Positions 27,627 to 36,740 of a stretch of DNA of 64,000 nucleotides are shown in pieces; positions within the stretch are counted from its first letter, which is position 1; each line of letters begins with the position of its first letter. This stretch comes from Methylovorus mays (GTDB lineage: Bacteria > Pseudomonadota > Gammaproteobacteria > Burkholderiales > Methylophilaceae), in contig NZ_JAJAVG010000003.1 in assembly GCF_020531915.1 (NCBI RefSeq), positions 62,001-126,000 on the forward strand. The letters run 5' to 3'. The position numbers and the translations under genes were made by a program. The notes below the pieces were generated by a model. The model was not told the origin of the DNA. It ran no database searches and saw nothing but the letters and a program-made list of their open reading frames with translations.

Positions 27627-29006
27627 ATGGTGTCTAGGCGTGATTTTCTCAAAGGGGCCAGTCTGGCCGGGGTAGCCGCTACCGTCGCCACGGTCAGCAA
27701 GGTCGCCATGGCGGCGTTACCGGAGATCATCTCGGTGAGCGATGCCGACACCCAGGCGCCACGCATGCCGGATACTGGCCGCCCATATAACCCGGTCGTC
27801 ACGCTCAATGGCTGGACCTTGCCGTGGCGCATGCGCAATGGCGTAAAGGAGTTTCATCTGGTGGCCGAGCCGGTAGTGCGCGAATTGGCGCCCGGCATGA
27901 AAGCGCATTTGTGGGGCTACAACGGCCAGAGCCCCGGCCCGACCATCGAAGTGGTGGAAGGTGACCGCGTGCGCATTTATGTCACCAACCGTCTGCCCGA
28001 GCATACTTCCATGCACTGGCATGGCCAGCGCCTGCCCAATGGCATGGATGGCGTCACCGGTCTGACCCAGCCGGGTATCAAGCCCGGCAAGACCTTTGCC
28101 TATGAATTTGTCGCGCAACGCGCAGGCACCTTTATGTATCACCCGCATGCCGATGAAATGACGCAGATGGCGATGGGCATGATGGGCTTCTGGGTCACGC
28201 ATCCGAAAAACCCCGCCACCATGGCGGTGGACCGCGATTTTGTGTTCCTGATCAATGCCTACGATATCGACCCCGGTGCCTACACACCGCGCATTAACAC
28301 CATGCTGAATTTCAATCTGTGGACCTTTAACAGCCGGGTGTTTCCGGGGATCAGCCCCATGGTGGTGAATCAGGGCGACCGCGTGCGCATTCGCGTGGGC
28401 AATCTCAGCATGACCAATCATCCCATTCATATTCATGGGCACGAGTTCATGGTGACGGGTACCGATGGTGGCTGGGTGCCGCCCAGCGCGCGCTGGCCCG
28501 AGGTGACGACCGACATTGCCGTGGGCCAGATGCGGGCACTGGAATTCAAGGCGGATGCGCCGGGCAACTGGGCGTTTCATTGCCACAAAAGCCATCACAC
28601 CATGAATGCCATGGGGCATGAGGTGCCCACCATGCTGGGCGTGGAGCAGCGCGATCTGAAACAACAGCTGCAAGGCTTGTTGCCGGATTACATGGCCATG
28701 GGTCAGCACGGCATGGCGGAGATGGCCGAGATGCAAATGCCACTGCCGGATAACACCCTGCCGATGATGTCGGGCCAGGGCCAGTTTGGAGGGGTGGAAA
28801 TGGGCGGCATGTTTACCACCGTCAAAATCCGCAAGGGCATCGCCAAACATGATTATCGCGACCCCGGCCACTACCAGCATCCCGCCGGTACCGTGGCCTG
28901 GGAAGTGGAAAATGATCTTCCGCCAGTTGAGCGTCCCGCAGACAACGATGCCCAGGGTGGTGTTGAAGTGCAGGTGCGCAAACCTGGCGACCACATGCAG
29001 CATTAA
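27627..29006 (+). CDS. Multicopper oxidase, Tat-exported
   Basis: 459 residues with a twin-arginine leader (SRRDFLKGASLAG). Copper ligand motifs are all present: SMHWHGQRLPNGMDG, GTFMYHPHADEMTQM, NHPIHIHGHEF and the C-terminal WAFHCHKSHHTMNAMGHE containing the type 1 copper cysteine and methionine. A methionine-rich segment (MAMGQHGMAEMAEMQM) near residue 360 may bind Cu(I). Enzymes of this kind oxidise periplasmic Cu(I) to the less toxic Cu(II). It lies 47 bases after the efflux channel gene and is followed by a CusF-like chaperone gene. Confidence 0.92.
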   Translation: MVSRRDFLKGASLAGVAATVATVSKVAMAALPEIISVSDADTQAPRMPDTGRPYNPVVTLNGWTLPWRMRNGVKEFHLVAEPVVRELAPGMKAHLWGYNGQSPGPTIEVVEGDRVRIYVTNRLPEHTSMHWHGQRLPNGMDGVTGLTQPGIKPGKTFAYEFVAQRAGTFMYHPHADEMTQMAMGMMGFWVTHPKNPATMAVDRDFVFLINAYDIDPGAYTPRINTMLNFNLWTFNSRVFPGISPMVVNQGDRVRIRVGNLSMTNHPIHIHGHEFMVTGTDGGWVPPSARWPEVTTDIAVGQMRALEFKADAPGNWAFHCHKSHHTMNAMGHEVPTMLGVEQRDLKQQLQGLLPDYMAMGQHGMAEMAEMQMPLPDNTLPMMSGQGQFGGVEMGGMFTTVKIRKGIAKHDYRDPGHYQHPAGTVAWEVENDLPPVERPADNDAQGGVEVQVRKPGDHMQH

Positions 29007-29024
29007 TCTGAAGGGATGTTACGG

Positions 29025-29408
29025 ATGAGCAAAACTGGGAAGCGTGTTTTATGGACTTTTAACCTGATCGGCATGATGGCCTTGCCGCTAACGGTATTCG
29101 CGCATGAAGGAGTGACGCATGATGCACCGGCGACGGCTACCGCAGAGGCCGACATCAGCGCTACCCCAGGCGAAGTGCGCAAGATCAATCTGGAGCAAGG
29201 CACTATCACGCTGCGCCATGGCGATATCAAAAATCTGGGGATGCCGGGCATGACCATGGTGTTTGTCGCGCAGGATAAAGCCATGCTGAATGGTCTGGCT
29301 GAAGGCGATCAGGTGGTGTTTCGTGCCGAGCGGCTGAACGGGGTGCTGATGGTCATTGCCATCCAGAAACAGGGGGCAGCCAGTTCATCGTCAAATCCGG
29401 CGCCCTGA
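29025..29408 (+). CDS. CusF-like periplasmic copper-binding protein
   Basis: 127 residues from the ATG at 29025, which has GAAGGG nine bases upstream; the ATG at 29016 would touch that site. A signal peptide ends near VFAHEG. The C-terminal small beta-barrel (GEVRKINLEQGTITLRHGDI, then LGMPGMTMVFVAQD) has the closely spaced methionines of CusF/DUF1344-type copper chaperones. It would buffer Cu(I) in the periplasm and hand it to the oxidase or an efflux pump. Third gene of the copper operon; no terminator is evident before the groEL terminator region. Confidence 0.85.
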   Translation: MSKTGKRVLWTFNLIGMMALPLTVFAHEGVTHDAPATATAEADISATPGEVRKINLEQGTITLRHGDIKNLGMPGMTMVFVAQDKAMLNGLAEGDQVVFRAERLNGVLMVIAIQKQGAASSSSNPAP

Positions 29409-29485
29409 GTCAGCATCGCGATGCAAGGCTGATGTCATGACGATGGGGTGACGGGACATGTCGCTCAGGCCATTGCCACTGACCA

Positions 29486-29516
29486 TAAAAAAAGCCCCGG
29501 TTTCCCGGGGCTTTTT
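29486..29516 (-). terminator. Terminator of groESL
   Basis: AGCCCCGG pairs with CCGGGGCT around TTTC, with A-run on the left and T-run on the right. It ends the minus-strand groEL transcript and may also stop the converging copper operon. Confidence 0.88.
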
Positions 29517-29557
29517 ACTTTGATGGCGAGGCTTGCAGCCTCTGCATCAGGGCTTGA

Positions 29558-31228
<1,671 letters not shown>

Positions 31229-31246
31229 TTAAGGGATGCGTCGCAA

Positions 31247-31537
31247 TTAAGCTTCCACAACGCCCAGAATGTCTTCCTCACGCAGCACCAGCACTTCTTC
31301 GCCGTTAACCTTCACAGCCTGGCCTGCATACTTGCCGAACAACACCTTGTCGCCCACTTTCACATCCAGAGCGATAGCCTTGCCGCTGTCATCTTTCTTG
31401 CCAGGACCAACAGCGATCACTTCGCCTTGATCGGGCTTCTCTGCAGCAGTATCTGGAATGACGATGCCGGATGCTGTTTTACGTTCTTCTTCCAAGCGCT
31501 TAACAATCACGCGGTCATGCAAAGGACGAATTGCCAT
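31247..31537 (-). CDS. groES: Co-chaperonin GroES
   Basis: 96 residues, standard length, with [20 protein letters not shown] at the start and the mobile loop [14 protein letters not shown]. The heptameric lid of GroEL. A ribosome site AAGGAGAG lies just upstream of the ATG on the minus strand. First gene of the heat-shock operon controlled by the CIRCE element about 75 bases upstream. Confidence 0.99.
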   Translation of the reverse strand: MAIRPLHDRVIVKRLEEERKTASGIVIPDTAAEKPDQGEVIAVGPGKKDDSGKAIALDVKVGDKVLFGKYAGQAVKVNGEEVLVLREEDILGVVEA

Positions 31538-31609
31538 GAGTTACTCTCCTTAATAAAGTCATTTTTTGACATTGGGTTGATCAGTATTCGGGTAGGGTCA
31601 GGATAATGT

Positions 31610-31636
31610 TTAGCACTCAACCCTATAGAGTGCTAA
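31610..31636. promoter_or_regulatory. CIRCE operator (HrcA binding site) of groESL
   Basis: TTAGCACTC-N9-GAGTGCTAA, a perfect match to the CIRCE inverted repeat. It sits at the transcription start region of groES, so HrcA would block transcription until heat or misfolded protein titrates GroEL. hrcA itself is not in the window. Confidence 0.96.
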
Positions 31637-31665
31637 TAATAAGGGCGAGGGTGGGTTTTTTCAAG
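31636..31665 (-). promoter_or_regulatory. groESL promoter with sigma-70 and sigma-32-like elements
   Basis: On the minus strand TTGAAA (31664-31659) and TATTAT (31641-31636) are exactly 17 bases apart, immediately upstream of CIRCE. The same stretch reads CTTGAAA-N13-CCCTTATT, close to a sigma-32 promoter. Dual control by HrcA and sigma-32 is therefore possible. Confidence 0.75.
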
Positions 31666-31774
31666 AGAGGGGTGAGTCTTTTTCTTGCGGTAGTGTATGG
31701 CCATGAGTCATGGCTATACACTTCAGATGCTATTTTACCGGTTGGCAGTGAGGTTGTAGATGGCACCATCCGTC

Positions 31775-33196
31775 CTAAAGCAATGTCAGTTGCGCCTTGA
31801 GTTGCATGTAAGCCTTGGATGCATGAAATGCGGGCAGGAACTCTTCAAACGTATTAATCGGCAGGGGCCTGCTGAACAGATACCCCTGGTATTTCATGCA
31901 ACCTTTATTTAGCAGGTAGTTCAGCTGCTCGGTGGTTTCCACGCCTTCTGCAATCAGCATCATGTTGAGGTTTTTGCTGAGCACGACCAGGGTTTCCACA
32001 ATCGCCTTGTCACTTTCGTTGGTCAGCAGGTCGCGCACAAAGGATTGGTCTATCTTCAGCTGCTCAAACGGCAGGTGCTTGAGGTAGTTGAGTGAGGAGT
32101 AGCCGGTGCCAAAGTCATCCAGTGACCAGCTGATGCCGAAGGCGCGCAGGGCTTTCATTTTCTGGATGGTGGTGTCGACATCCTTTGCCAGCATGCTTTC
32201 GGTGAGTTCGAGTTTCAGGTGGGCGGGCGTGGCGCCGCTGCGCGTGACGATCTCGATGACTTCCTGCACAAAGTCGGGTTGCCTGAGCTGCGATGCGCTG
32301 ACATTTACGGCGATGCTGAGATGTGCCGTCTGCGGGTCTTTCGACCACTTTACCAATTGGGCGCAGGCTTCTTTCAGTACCCAGGTGCCAATGGGCTGGA
32401 TCAGGCCAGTTTCTTCTGCCACGGCGATGAATACGCCGGGCGGTATCATGCCGCGCGTCGGGTGTTGCCAGCGCAGGAGCGCTTCGGCTCCGAAAATATG
32501 CCCCTCGGCATCCACCTGGGGCTGATAGTGCAAGCAGAAATGGCCTTTCGCCAGGGCTTCGCGCATGTCGGCGTAAAGCGAGTTGCGAATGGTGATGTCG
32601 GTCTGCATGACGATGAGCGCCACGCCCAGAATCGCGAGGGCGGCCAGGTTGTTGATCCACGCCCCGATCGAGCGGATTTCCTGATCAGCAATCAAGTCTG
32701 GCCGTGTAATGCCGATGTGGGATGGCCCGAAGGCAAGGCAGGCCGCCAGTATGATGAAGGGCAGAATCAGCCTTAAATAGAGATTGTCCTTGCGAAAGAT
32801 GAGGGAAGCACCCGCGGCCACCGGCAGAAAATACATGTGCACTGACCTGACCGCATTCTCTATGGGCACATCCAGAATGCAGATCATCGAAATGATGACG
32901 AATAATCCATGCGCCATGCAGATGGCGACAAACCGCTCGCGCCCGGCGTTGATTAGCCTCAGGGCATACAAGCCGAGGCTGACGAGTGACAGATGGCATG
33001 CCATTAACAGCCATTTTGCATGACACAGGTAATACACCCCCCAAGTACCCCCCAGGATGATCAGTGACCAGGCGCCGATGGCCAGCAACAGTCTCACGCG
33101 CAGGTTGTGCGGCTCCTGCGGGTATGACAAAAAATCACCTTTGAGCAGTCTGGAGAGGAGCCGGAATTGCATGGGTAGGTTTTTTAAATGTGGCAT
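31775..33196 (-). CDS. Membrane-bound EAL-domain cyclic-di-GMP phosphodiesterase
   Basis: 473 residues from ATG 33196 (a TTG 12 bases further upstream is in frame). About six hydrophobic helices fill residues 25-215 (for example LLLAIGAWSLIILGGTWGVYYL), without a recognised sensor family. The EAL domain follows directly, with GAEALLRWQHP, AVNVSASQL, KLELTESML, SLDDFGTGYSS, LKIDQSFV and LIAEGVETTEQ, so all metal and catalytic residues are intact and there is no GGDEF domain. Predicted to hydrolyse cyclic-di-GMP. It is preceded by a 230-base structured leader and a cyclic-di-GMP-I riboswitch, implying feedback control. Confidence 0.9.
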   Translation of the reverse strand: MPHLKNLPMQFRLLSRLLKGDFLSYPQEPHNLRVRLLLAIGAWSLIILGGTWGVYYLCHAKWLLMACHLSLVSLGLYALRLINAGRERFVAICMAHGLFVIISMICILDVPIENAVRSVHMYFLPVAAGASLIFRKDNLYLRLILPFIILAACLAFGPSHIGITRPDLIADQEIRSIGAWINNLAALAILGVALIVMQTDITIRNSLYADMREALAKGHFCLHYQPQVDAEGHIFGAEALLRWQHPTRGMIPPGVFIAVAEETGLIQPIGTWVLKEACAQLVKWSKDPQTAHLSIAVNVSASQLRQPDFVQEVIEIVTRSGATPAHLKLELTESMLAKDVDTTIQKMKALRAFGISWSLDDFGTGYSSLNYLKHLPFEQLKIDQSFVRDLLTNESDKAIVETLVVLSKNLNMMLIAEGVETTEQLNYLLNKGCMKYQGYLFSRPLPINTFEEFLPAFHASKAYMQLKAQLTLL

Positions 33197-33333
33197 GGCG
33201 GTTGGCAAACACTTGAATGAAAAGATGGCGCTGGTCTTCGTCGGGTGGGGCGAGCCGCGGTGTGCTCTGCGGCATGCTGATGGCGTGTTTTTATTCTGCT
33301 GATCACTTAATACTTTCGTATCTGGTTAGGCAT

Positions 33334-33391
33334 GACCACCGTCGGGGCAAGGTCATCCATATGACAATACTTCCCCCAGGCCATGGTGGTC
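33334..33391. repeat. Nested hairpin in the leader of the EAL gene
   Basis: Three nested complementary segments: GACCACC/GGTGGTC outside, GGGG/CCCC in the middle and GTCAT-ccat-ATGAC at the tip. It lies between the riboswitch terminator and the EAL start codon and has no T-run. It could stabilise the long leader or hold a second control point. Confidence 0.55.
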
Positions 33392-33428
33392 GTTTGCCAT
33401 CGTCTGCTTGGGCACATCATGAAAAGTG

Positions 33429-33466
33429 AAAAACGCCGGATACATTCACCCTTGCGGTAAACGGCG
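33429..33466 (-). terminator. Riboswitch expression-platform terminator
   Basis: On the minus strand CGCCGTTTACC pairs with GGTGAA and CGGCG (6-base bulge) and is followed by TTTTT. The first five bases of the 5' arm are also the 3' strand of the aptamer's closing stem. Aptamer formation and termination are therefore mutually exclusive, which predicts that ligand binding turns expression on. Confidence 0.6.
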
Positions 33467-33540
33467 GTCCCGCTGTCTTAGGCTGATGCCCTTAGACCGG
33501 TAACTTTGCGTCCCTGCCTTTCAGCAGGTTTGCCTTTTAA
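33455..33540 (-). promoter_or_regulatory. Cyclic-di-GMP-I (GEMM) riboswitch aptamer
   Basis: Read on the minus strand the segment contains the family's conserved core: GGCAAACC, a stem capped by a GAAA tetraloop, GGGACGCAAAG, then ACCGGTCTAAGG, a variable loop, and CCTAAG followed by AGCGGG. These match the GEMM-I consensus in order and spacing. A closing stem AAAAGGC/GCCGTTT can form. It lies upstream of, and is oriented toward, the EAL phosphodiesterase gene, and points away from the YbaK gene. Confidence 0.88.
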
Positions 33541-33551
33541 TGACGGCGGTC

Positions 33552-33580
33552 AGTTCATCAAACTTTGCGGGCAATGTCAA
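33552..33580 (-). promoter_or_regulatory. Promoter of the riboswitch-EAL transcript
   Basis: A perfect -35 TTGACA (33580-33575 on the minus strand) is 17 bases from a weak -10 TGAACT. Transcription would start just before the aptamer. Confidence 0.45.
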
Positions 33581-33743
33581 CTGCGGAAGCTTTTACGTGA
33601 CACGTCTTAGAGGAAGGCAGCAGTACAATCGGGATGTTACGATAAATGCCTGGCCGAGCCTGGATGGGGCAGACAACACATCCCACCGGTGTTGGCGACG
33701 CATGAAACAACGCTATCTGGCAATTTGAAAGGAACACACGAGC

Positions 33744-34235
33744 ATGTCGATTCAATCCAATGTCACTGCCTTGCTGGAAAGCAAAGGCATCGATTTCAAG
33801 ATCATCGAAATTCCCCTTAGCGAAGACAAAAAGCCCATCCGCAGTCTTGAGGAATTGCTTTCTGCGCAGGGGTTGGACCCGCAGTCGGTGGTGCGTAGCG
33901 TGGTATTCAAAGGGGAACAGAGCGGGTTTTGCCTGCTGGCGGTGGCCGGTGGTGGACGGGCAGATTGGGCCTTGTTGCGTAACTTTCTGGGGGAGCGCAA
34001 GTGCCGCATGGCGGAGTATGCCGAGGTGCCGGAGGCGACCGGGTATGTGGTGGGCGCGGTGCCGCCGATTGCTTTGCCTGAGGGTTTGCGGGTGCTGGTG
34101 GATAGCAGTGTTTCTGCGTATGAGACGGTGGTGATCGGCAGTGGCGTGCTGGGTTATGCGCTGGCATTGAAGTCAGCGGACTTGCTGAATCTGTTGCAAG
34201 ACAAGCCGCAGGGCAGCTTCGTCAAGGTCGAGTAG
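33744..34235 (+). CDS. YbaK/EbsC-type aminoacyl-tRNA deacylase
   Basis: 163 residues covering one YbaK/ProX editing domain: SVVFKGEQSGFCLLAVAGG carries the conserved lysine position, and AVPPIALPEGLRVLVDSSV matches the C-terminal half. Family members hydrolyse mischarged Cys- or Ala-tRNA(Pro) and related species in the cytoplasm; specificity cannot be read here. Single gene, with GGAAC before the ATG, divergent from the riboswitch-EAL unit. Confidence 0.85.
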   Translation: MSIQSNVTALLESKGIDFKIIEIPLSEDKKPIRSLEELLSAQGLDPQSVVRSVVFKGEQSGFCLLAVAGGGRADWALLRNFLGERKCRMAEYAEVPEATGYVVGAVPPIALPEGLRVLVDSSVSAYETVVIGSGVLGYALALKSADLLNLLQDKPQGSFVKVE

Positions 34236-34370
34236 TGTTGTCGGGCTGGATCGCGGGCATGCCTCCTTCGCTTCGCGATACAATGAGACCTCACGCCAGT
34301 CAGGTGGAAAATCGTGATGTGATCTTCACTCGTCTGGCCTCCACATTGCCTGACCTCACAAGGATTCAAC

Positions 34371-36680
34371 ATTAAGCTCGCTCCCAGCCTGGTCGTTTCC
34401 GAAAATCCTGCGGATCCGTTCCGGTACATTATTTCTGTACGTGCCATGTGCGATCTGGTTGCCCGTCGCGGCGATCTGGATCAGCGCTTTACCCCTGCGC
34501 CCACGGCGCTGGAGGGGATGATGGGGCATACCTCGGTCACGTCCAACCGCAATGCCAGCTACGAGACCGAGATTGCGCTCACCGGCGAATACCAGAATAT
34601 TTTTGTGCGGGGCCGGGCAGATGGCTATGACCCGGAGCTCAACCAGCTGGAGGAGATCAAGACCTTCAAGGGCCTGCTGGAGCGCATGCCGGAAAATCAT
34701 CGCTTCCTGCACTGGGCGCAGGCCAAGGTATATGCCGCGTTGCTGTCGCAGGAGCGCGAGCTGCGCGAGATCAATACCGCGCTGGTGTATTACAACGTAT
34801 CGAGCAAGACGGAAGAGCCGCTAAGCGAGCTTTATACGGCGGAGGCGCTGGCGGCGTATTTCAACGCGCAGTGTGCTCAGCTGCGCACTTGGGCGGACCG
34901 CGAGGTGGCGCATCGTTTGCGCCGCAACCTGCAGCTTACGGCCTTGCAGTTTCCGCATCCCACCTTTCGCACCGGGCAGCGCGTGCTGTCGGAATCGGTA
35001 TACAAGACCGCGAGCCTGGGCAAATGCCTGATGGCGCAGGCCACCACCGGCATCGGCAAAACGCTGGGAACACTTTTCCCGCTACTGAAAGCCATGCCGG
35101 AAAAGAAGCTGGACAAGATTTTCTTTCTCACCGCGAAAACCTCCGGGCGCAAACTGGCGCTCGATGCCATTCATGTGATTCACGCGGCCAACCCTGACCT
35201 CAGCTTGCGCACGCTGGAACTGGTGGCGCGCGAAAAAGCCTGCGAACATCCTGACAAAAGCTGCCATGGGGATTCCTGCCCGCTGGCAAAGGGTTTTTAC
35301 GATCGCTTGCCGCAAGCGCGCATACAAGCACTTGAGCGCGGCATGATGGACCGCGAGGCACTGGCGGCGGTAGCGCGGCAACATCAGATCTGCCCCTATT
35401 ATCTGGCGCAGGATCTGGTGAGCTGGAGTGATGTGGTGGTGGGCGATTACAACTACTACTTTGATCTTTATGCCGTGCTGTATGCGGGCACGGTGATGAA
35501 TGAATGGCGCGTCAGTATCCTGGTGGATGAGGCGCACAACATGATAGAGCGCGGCCGCAAGATGTATAGCGCCGAGCTGGATCAGCAGGCGTTTGAAGCC
35601 ATGCGGCAGGAAGCCCCCAAGTCGCTGAAAACGCCGCTGGAAAAACTCAGCCAGGCCTGGAGCAGCATGGTGCAGCCGCAGGTGGCGCCGTATGAAGTCT
35701 ATCCGGCGATTGAGGAAGACTTTGAGCTTTCCCTGCAGCGGGTAGTCACGCGCATCACCGATTATCTGGCGCTGCACCCGACCGATAACGCCGCCAGCCT
35801 GCTGAATTTCTATTTTGATGCGCTGCAGTTTGTCACGCTGGCCGATGCCTTTGGCCCACATTCCATGTTCGATATCACGCTGAAAGAGGGGCGCGCTAAT
35901 CTGTTGCAGGCAAACACCGTGCTGTGCATACGCAATATCGTGCCCGCGCCATTTCTCAAGACGCGCTTTGACGCCGCGCAATCGGCCACGCTGTTTTCCG
36001 CTACGCTCAGCCCCTCGCATTTTTACAGTGACATGCTGGGCCTGCCGGATAAAACGCCGTTTATCGATGTGCCATCGCCATTCAGCCCGGAGCAGCTGGA
36101 TGTGCGGCTGGTGACGCATATTTCCACGCGCTACCTGCGGCGGCGCCACTCGGTGATGCCGATAGCCCAGCTCATGGCCAAACAATACAAAGCCCGGCCG
36201 GGCAACTATCTGCTGTTCGTGAGCAGCTTTGATTATCTGCAGCAGGTATACGCGCTATTCACCGAGCGTTATCCCGATATTCCGGTGCGGCAGCAATCGC
36301 GCATGATGACGGAGCAGGACAGGGAAGCCTTTATCAATCGCTTTACTGAAACCTCAGAAGGCATTGCATTTGCCGTGTTGGGCGGCGCTTTCGGCGAGGG
36401 CATCGATTTGCCGGGTGATCGGCTGGTGGGCGCCTTTGTCGCCACCATAGGCTTGCCGCAGATCAACGAGGTAAACGAGCAGATGCGGGAACGCATGGAA
36501 GAAATATTTGGCGCGGGTTATGAGTACACCTATCTCTACCCCGGCCTGCAGAAAGTGGTACAGGCCGCGGGCCGTGTGATTCGCACGCGGGAGGACACGG
36601 GGGCCATCTACCTGATTGATGACCGCTATTCGCAAGCCGAGGTGCGCGCCCTGCTGCCCACCTGGTGGGATATCCGTTAA
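34371..36680 (+). CDS. PD-(D/E)XK nuclease fused to Rad3/DinG-type Fe-S helicase
   Basis: 769 residues if started at ATT 34371. The N-terminal part has a PD-(D/E)XK-like signature (RADGYD ... LEEIKTFKG). The helicase part shows Walker A TTGIGKTLGTLFP, four cysteines of an XPD-like iron-sulfur domain (KACEHPDKSCHGDSCPLAKG ... ICPYYLAQ), VDEAHNMIE and motif VI QAAGRVIRTRED. It probably acts in DNA repair. The first ATG (34446) would cut into the conserved FRYIISVRAMCDLVARRGDLD block. No ATG, GTG or TTG exists between the upstream stop (34320-34322) and that block, while ATT at 34371 has AAGGA six bases before it. Confidence 0.85.
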   Translation: MKLAPSLVVSENPADPFRYIISVRAMCDLVARRGDLDQRFTPAPTALEGMMGHTSVTSNRNASYETEIALTGEYQNIFVRGRADGYDPELNQLEEIKTFKGLLERMPENHRFLHWAQAKVYAALLSQERELREINTALVYYNVSSKTEEPLSELYTAEALAAYFNAQCAQLRTWADREVAHRLRRNLQLTALQFPHPTFRTGQRVLSESVYKTASLGKCLMAQATTGIGKTLGTLFPLLKAMPEKKLDKIFFLTAKTSGRKLALDAIHVIHAANPDLSLRTLELVAREKACEHPDKSCHGDSCPLAKGFYDRLPQARIQALERGMMDREALAAVARQHQICPYYLAQDLVSWSDVVVGDYNYYFDLYAVLYAGTVMNEWRVSILVDEAHNMIERGRKMYSAELDQQAFEAMRQEAPKSLKTPLEKLSQAWSSMVQPQVAPYEVYPAIEEDFELSLQRVVTRITDYLALHPTDNAASLLNFYFDALQFVTLADAFGPHSMFDITLKEGRANLLQANTVLCIRNIVPAPFLKTRFDAAQSATLFSATLSPSHFYSDMLGLPDKTPFIDVPSPFSPEQLDVRLVTHISTRYLRRRHSVMPIAQLMAKQYKARPGNYLLFVSSFDYLQQVYALFTERYPDIPVRQQSRMMTEQDREAFINRFTETSEGIAFAVLGGAFGEGIDLPGDRLVGAFVATIGLPQINEVNEQMRERMEEIFGAGYEYTYLYPGLQKVVQAAGRVIRTREDTGAIYLIDDRYSQAEVRALLPTWWDIR

Positions 36681-36740
36681 GGCTTTCGGCCCGGGCTGCC
36701 GGGCATGTTGAAGCAGCCCAATCCAGCAACTCAACCCTCG

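Noticed and set aside
34282-34374. A 30-codon ORF as leader peptide for the nuclease-helicase
   Set aside because: It has no recognisable ribosome site or regulatory codon run and overlaps the likely ATT start. Kept only as a possibility.
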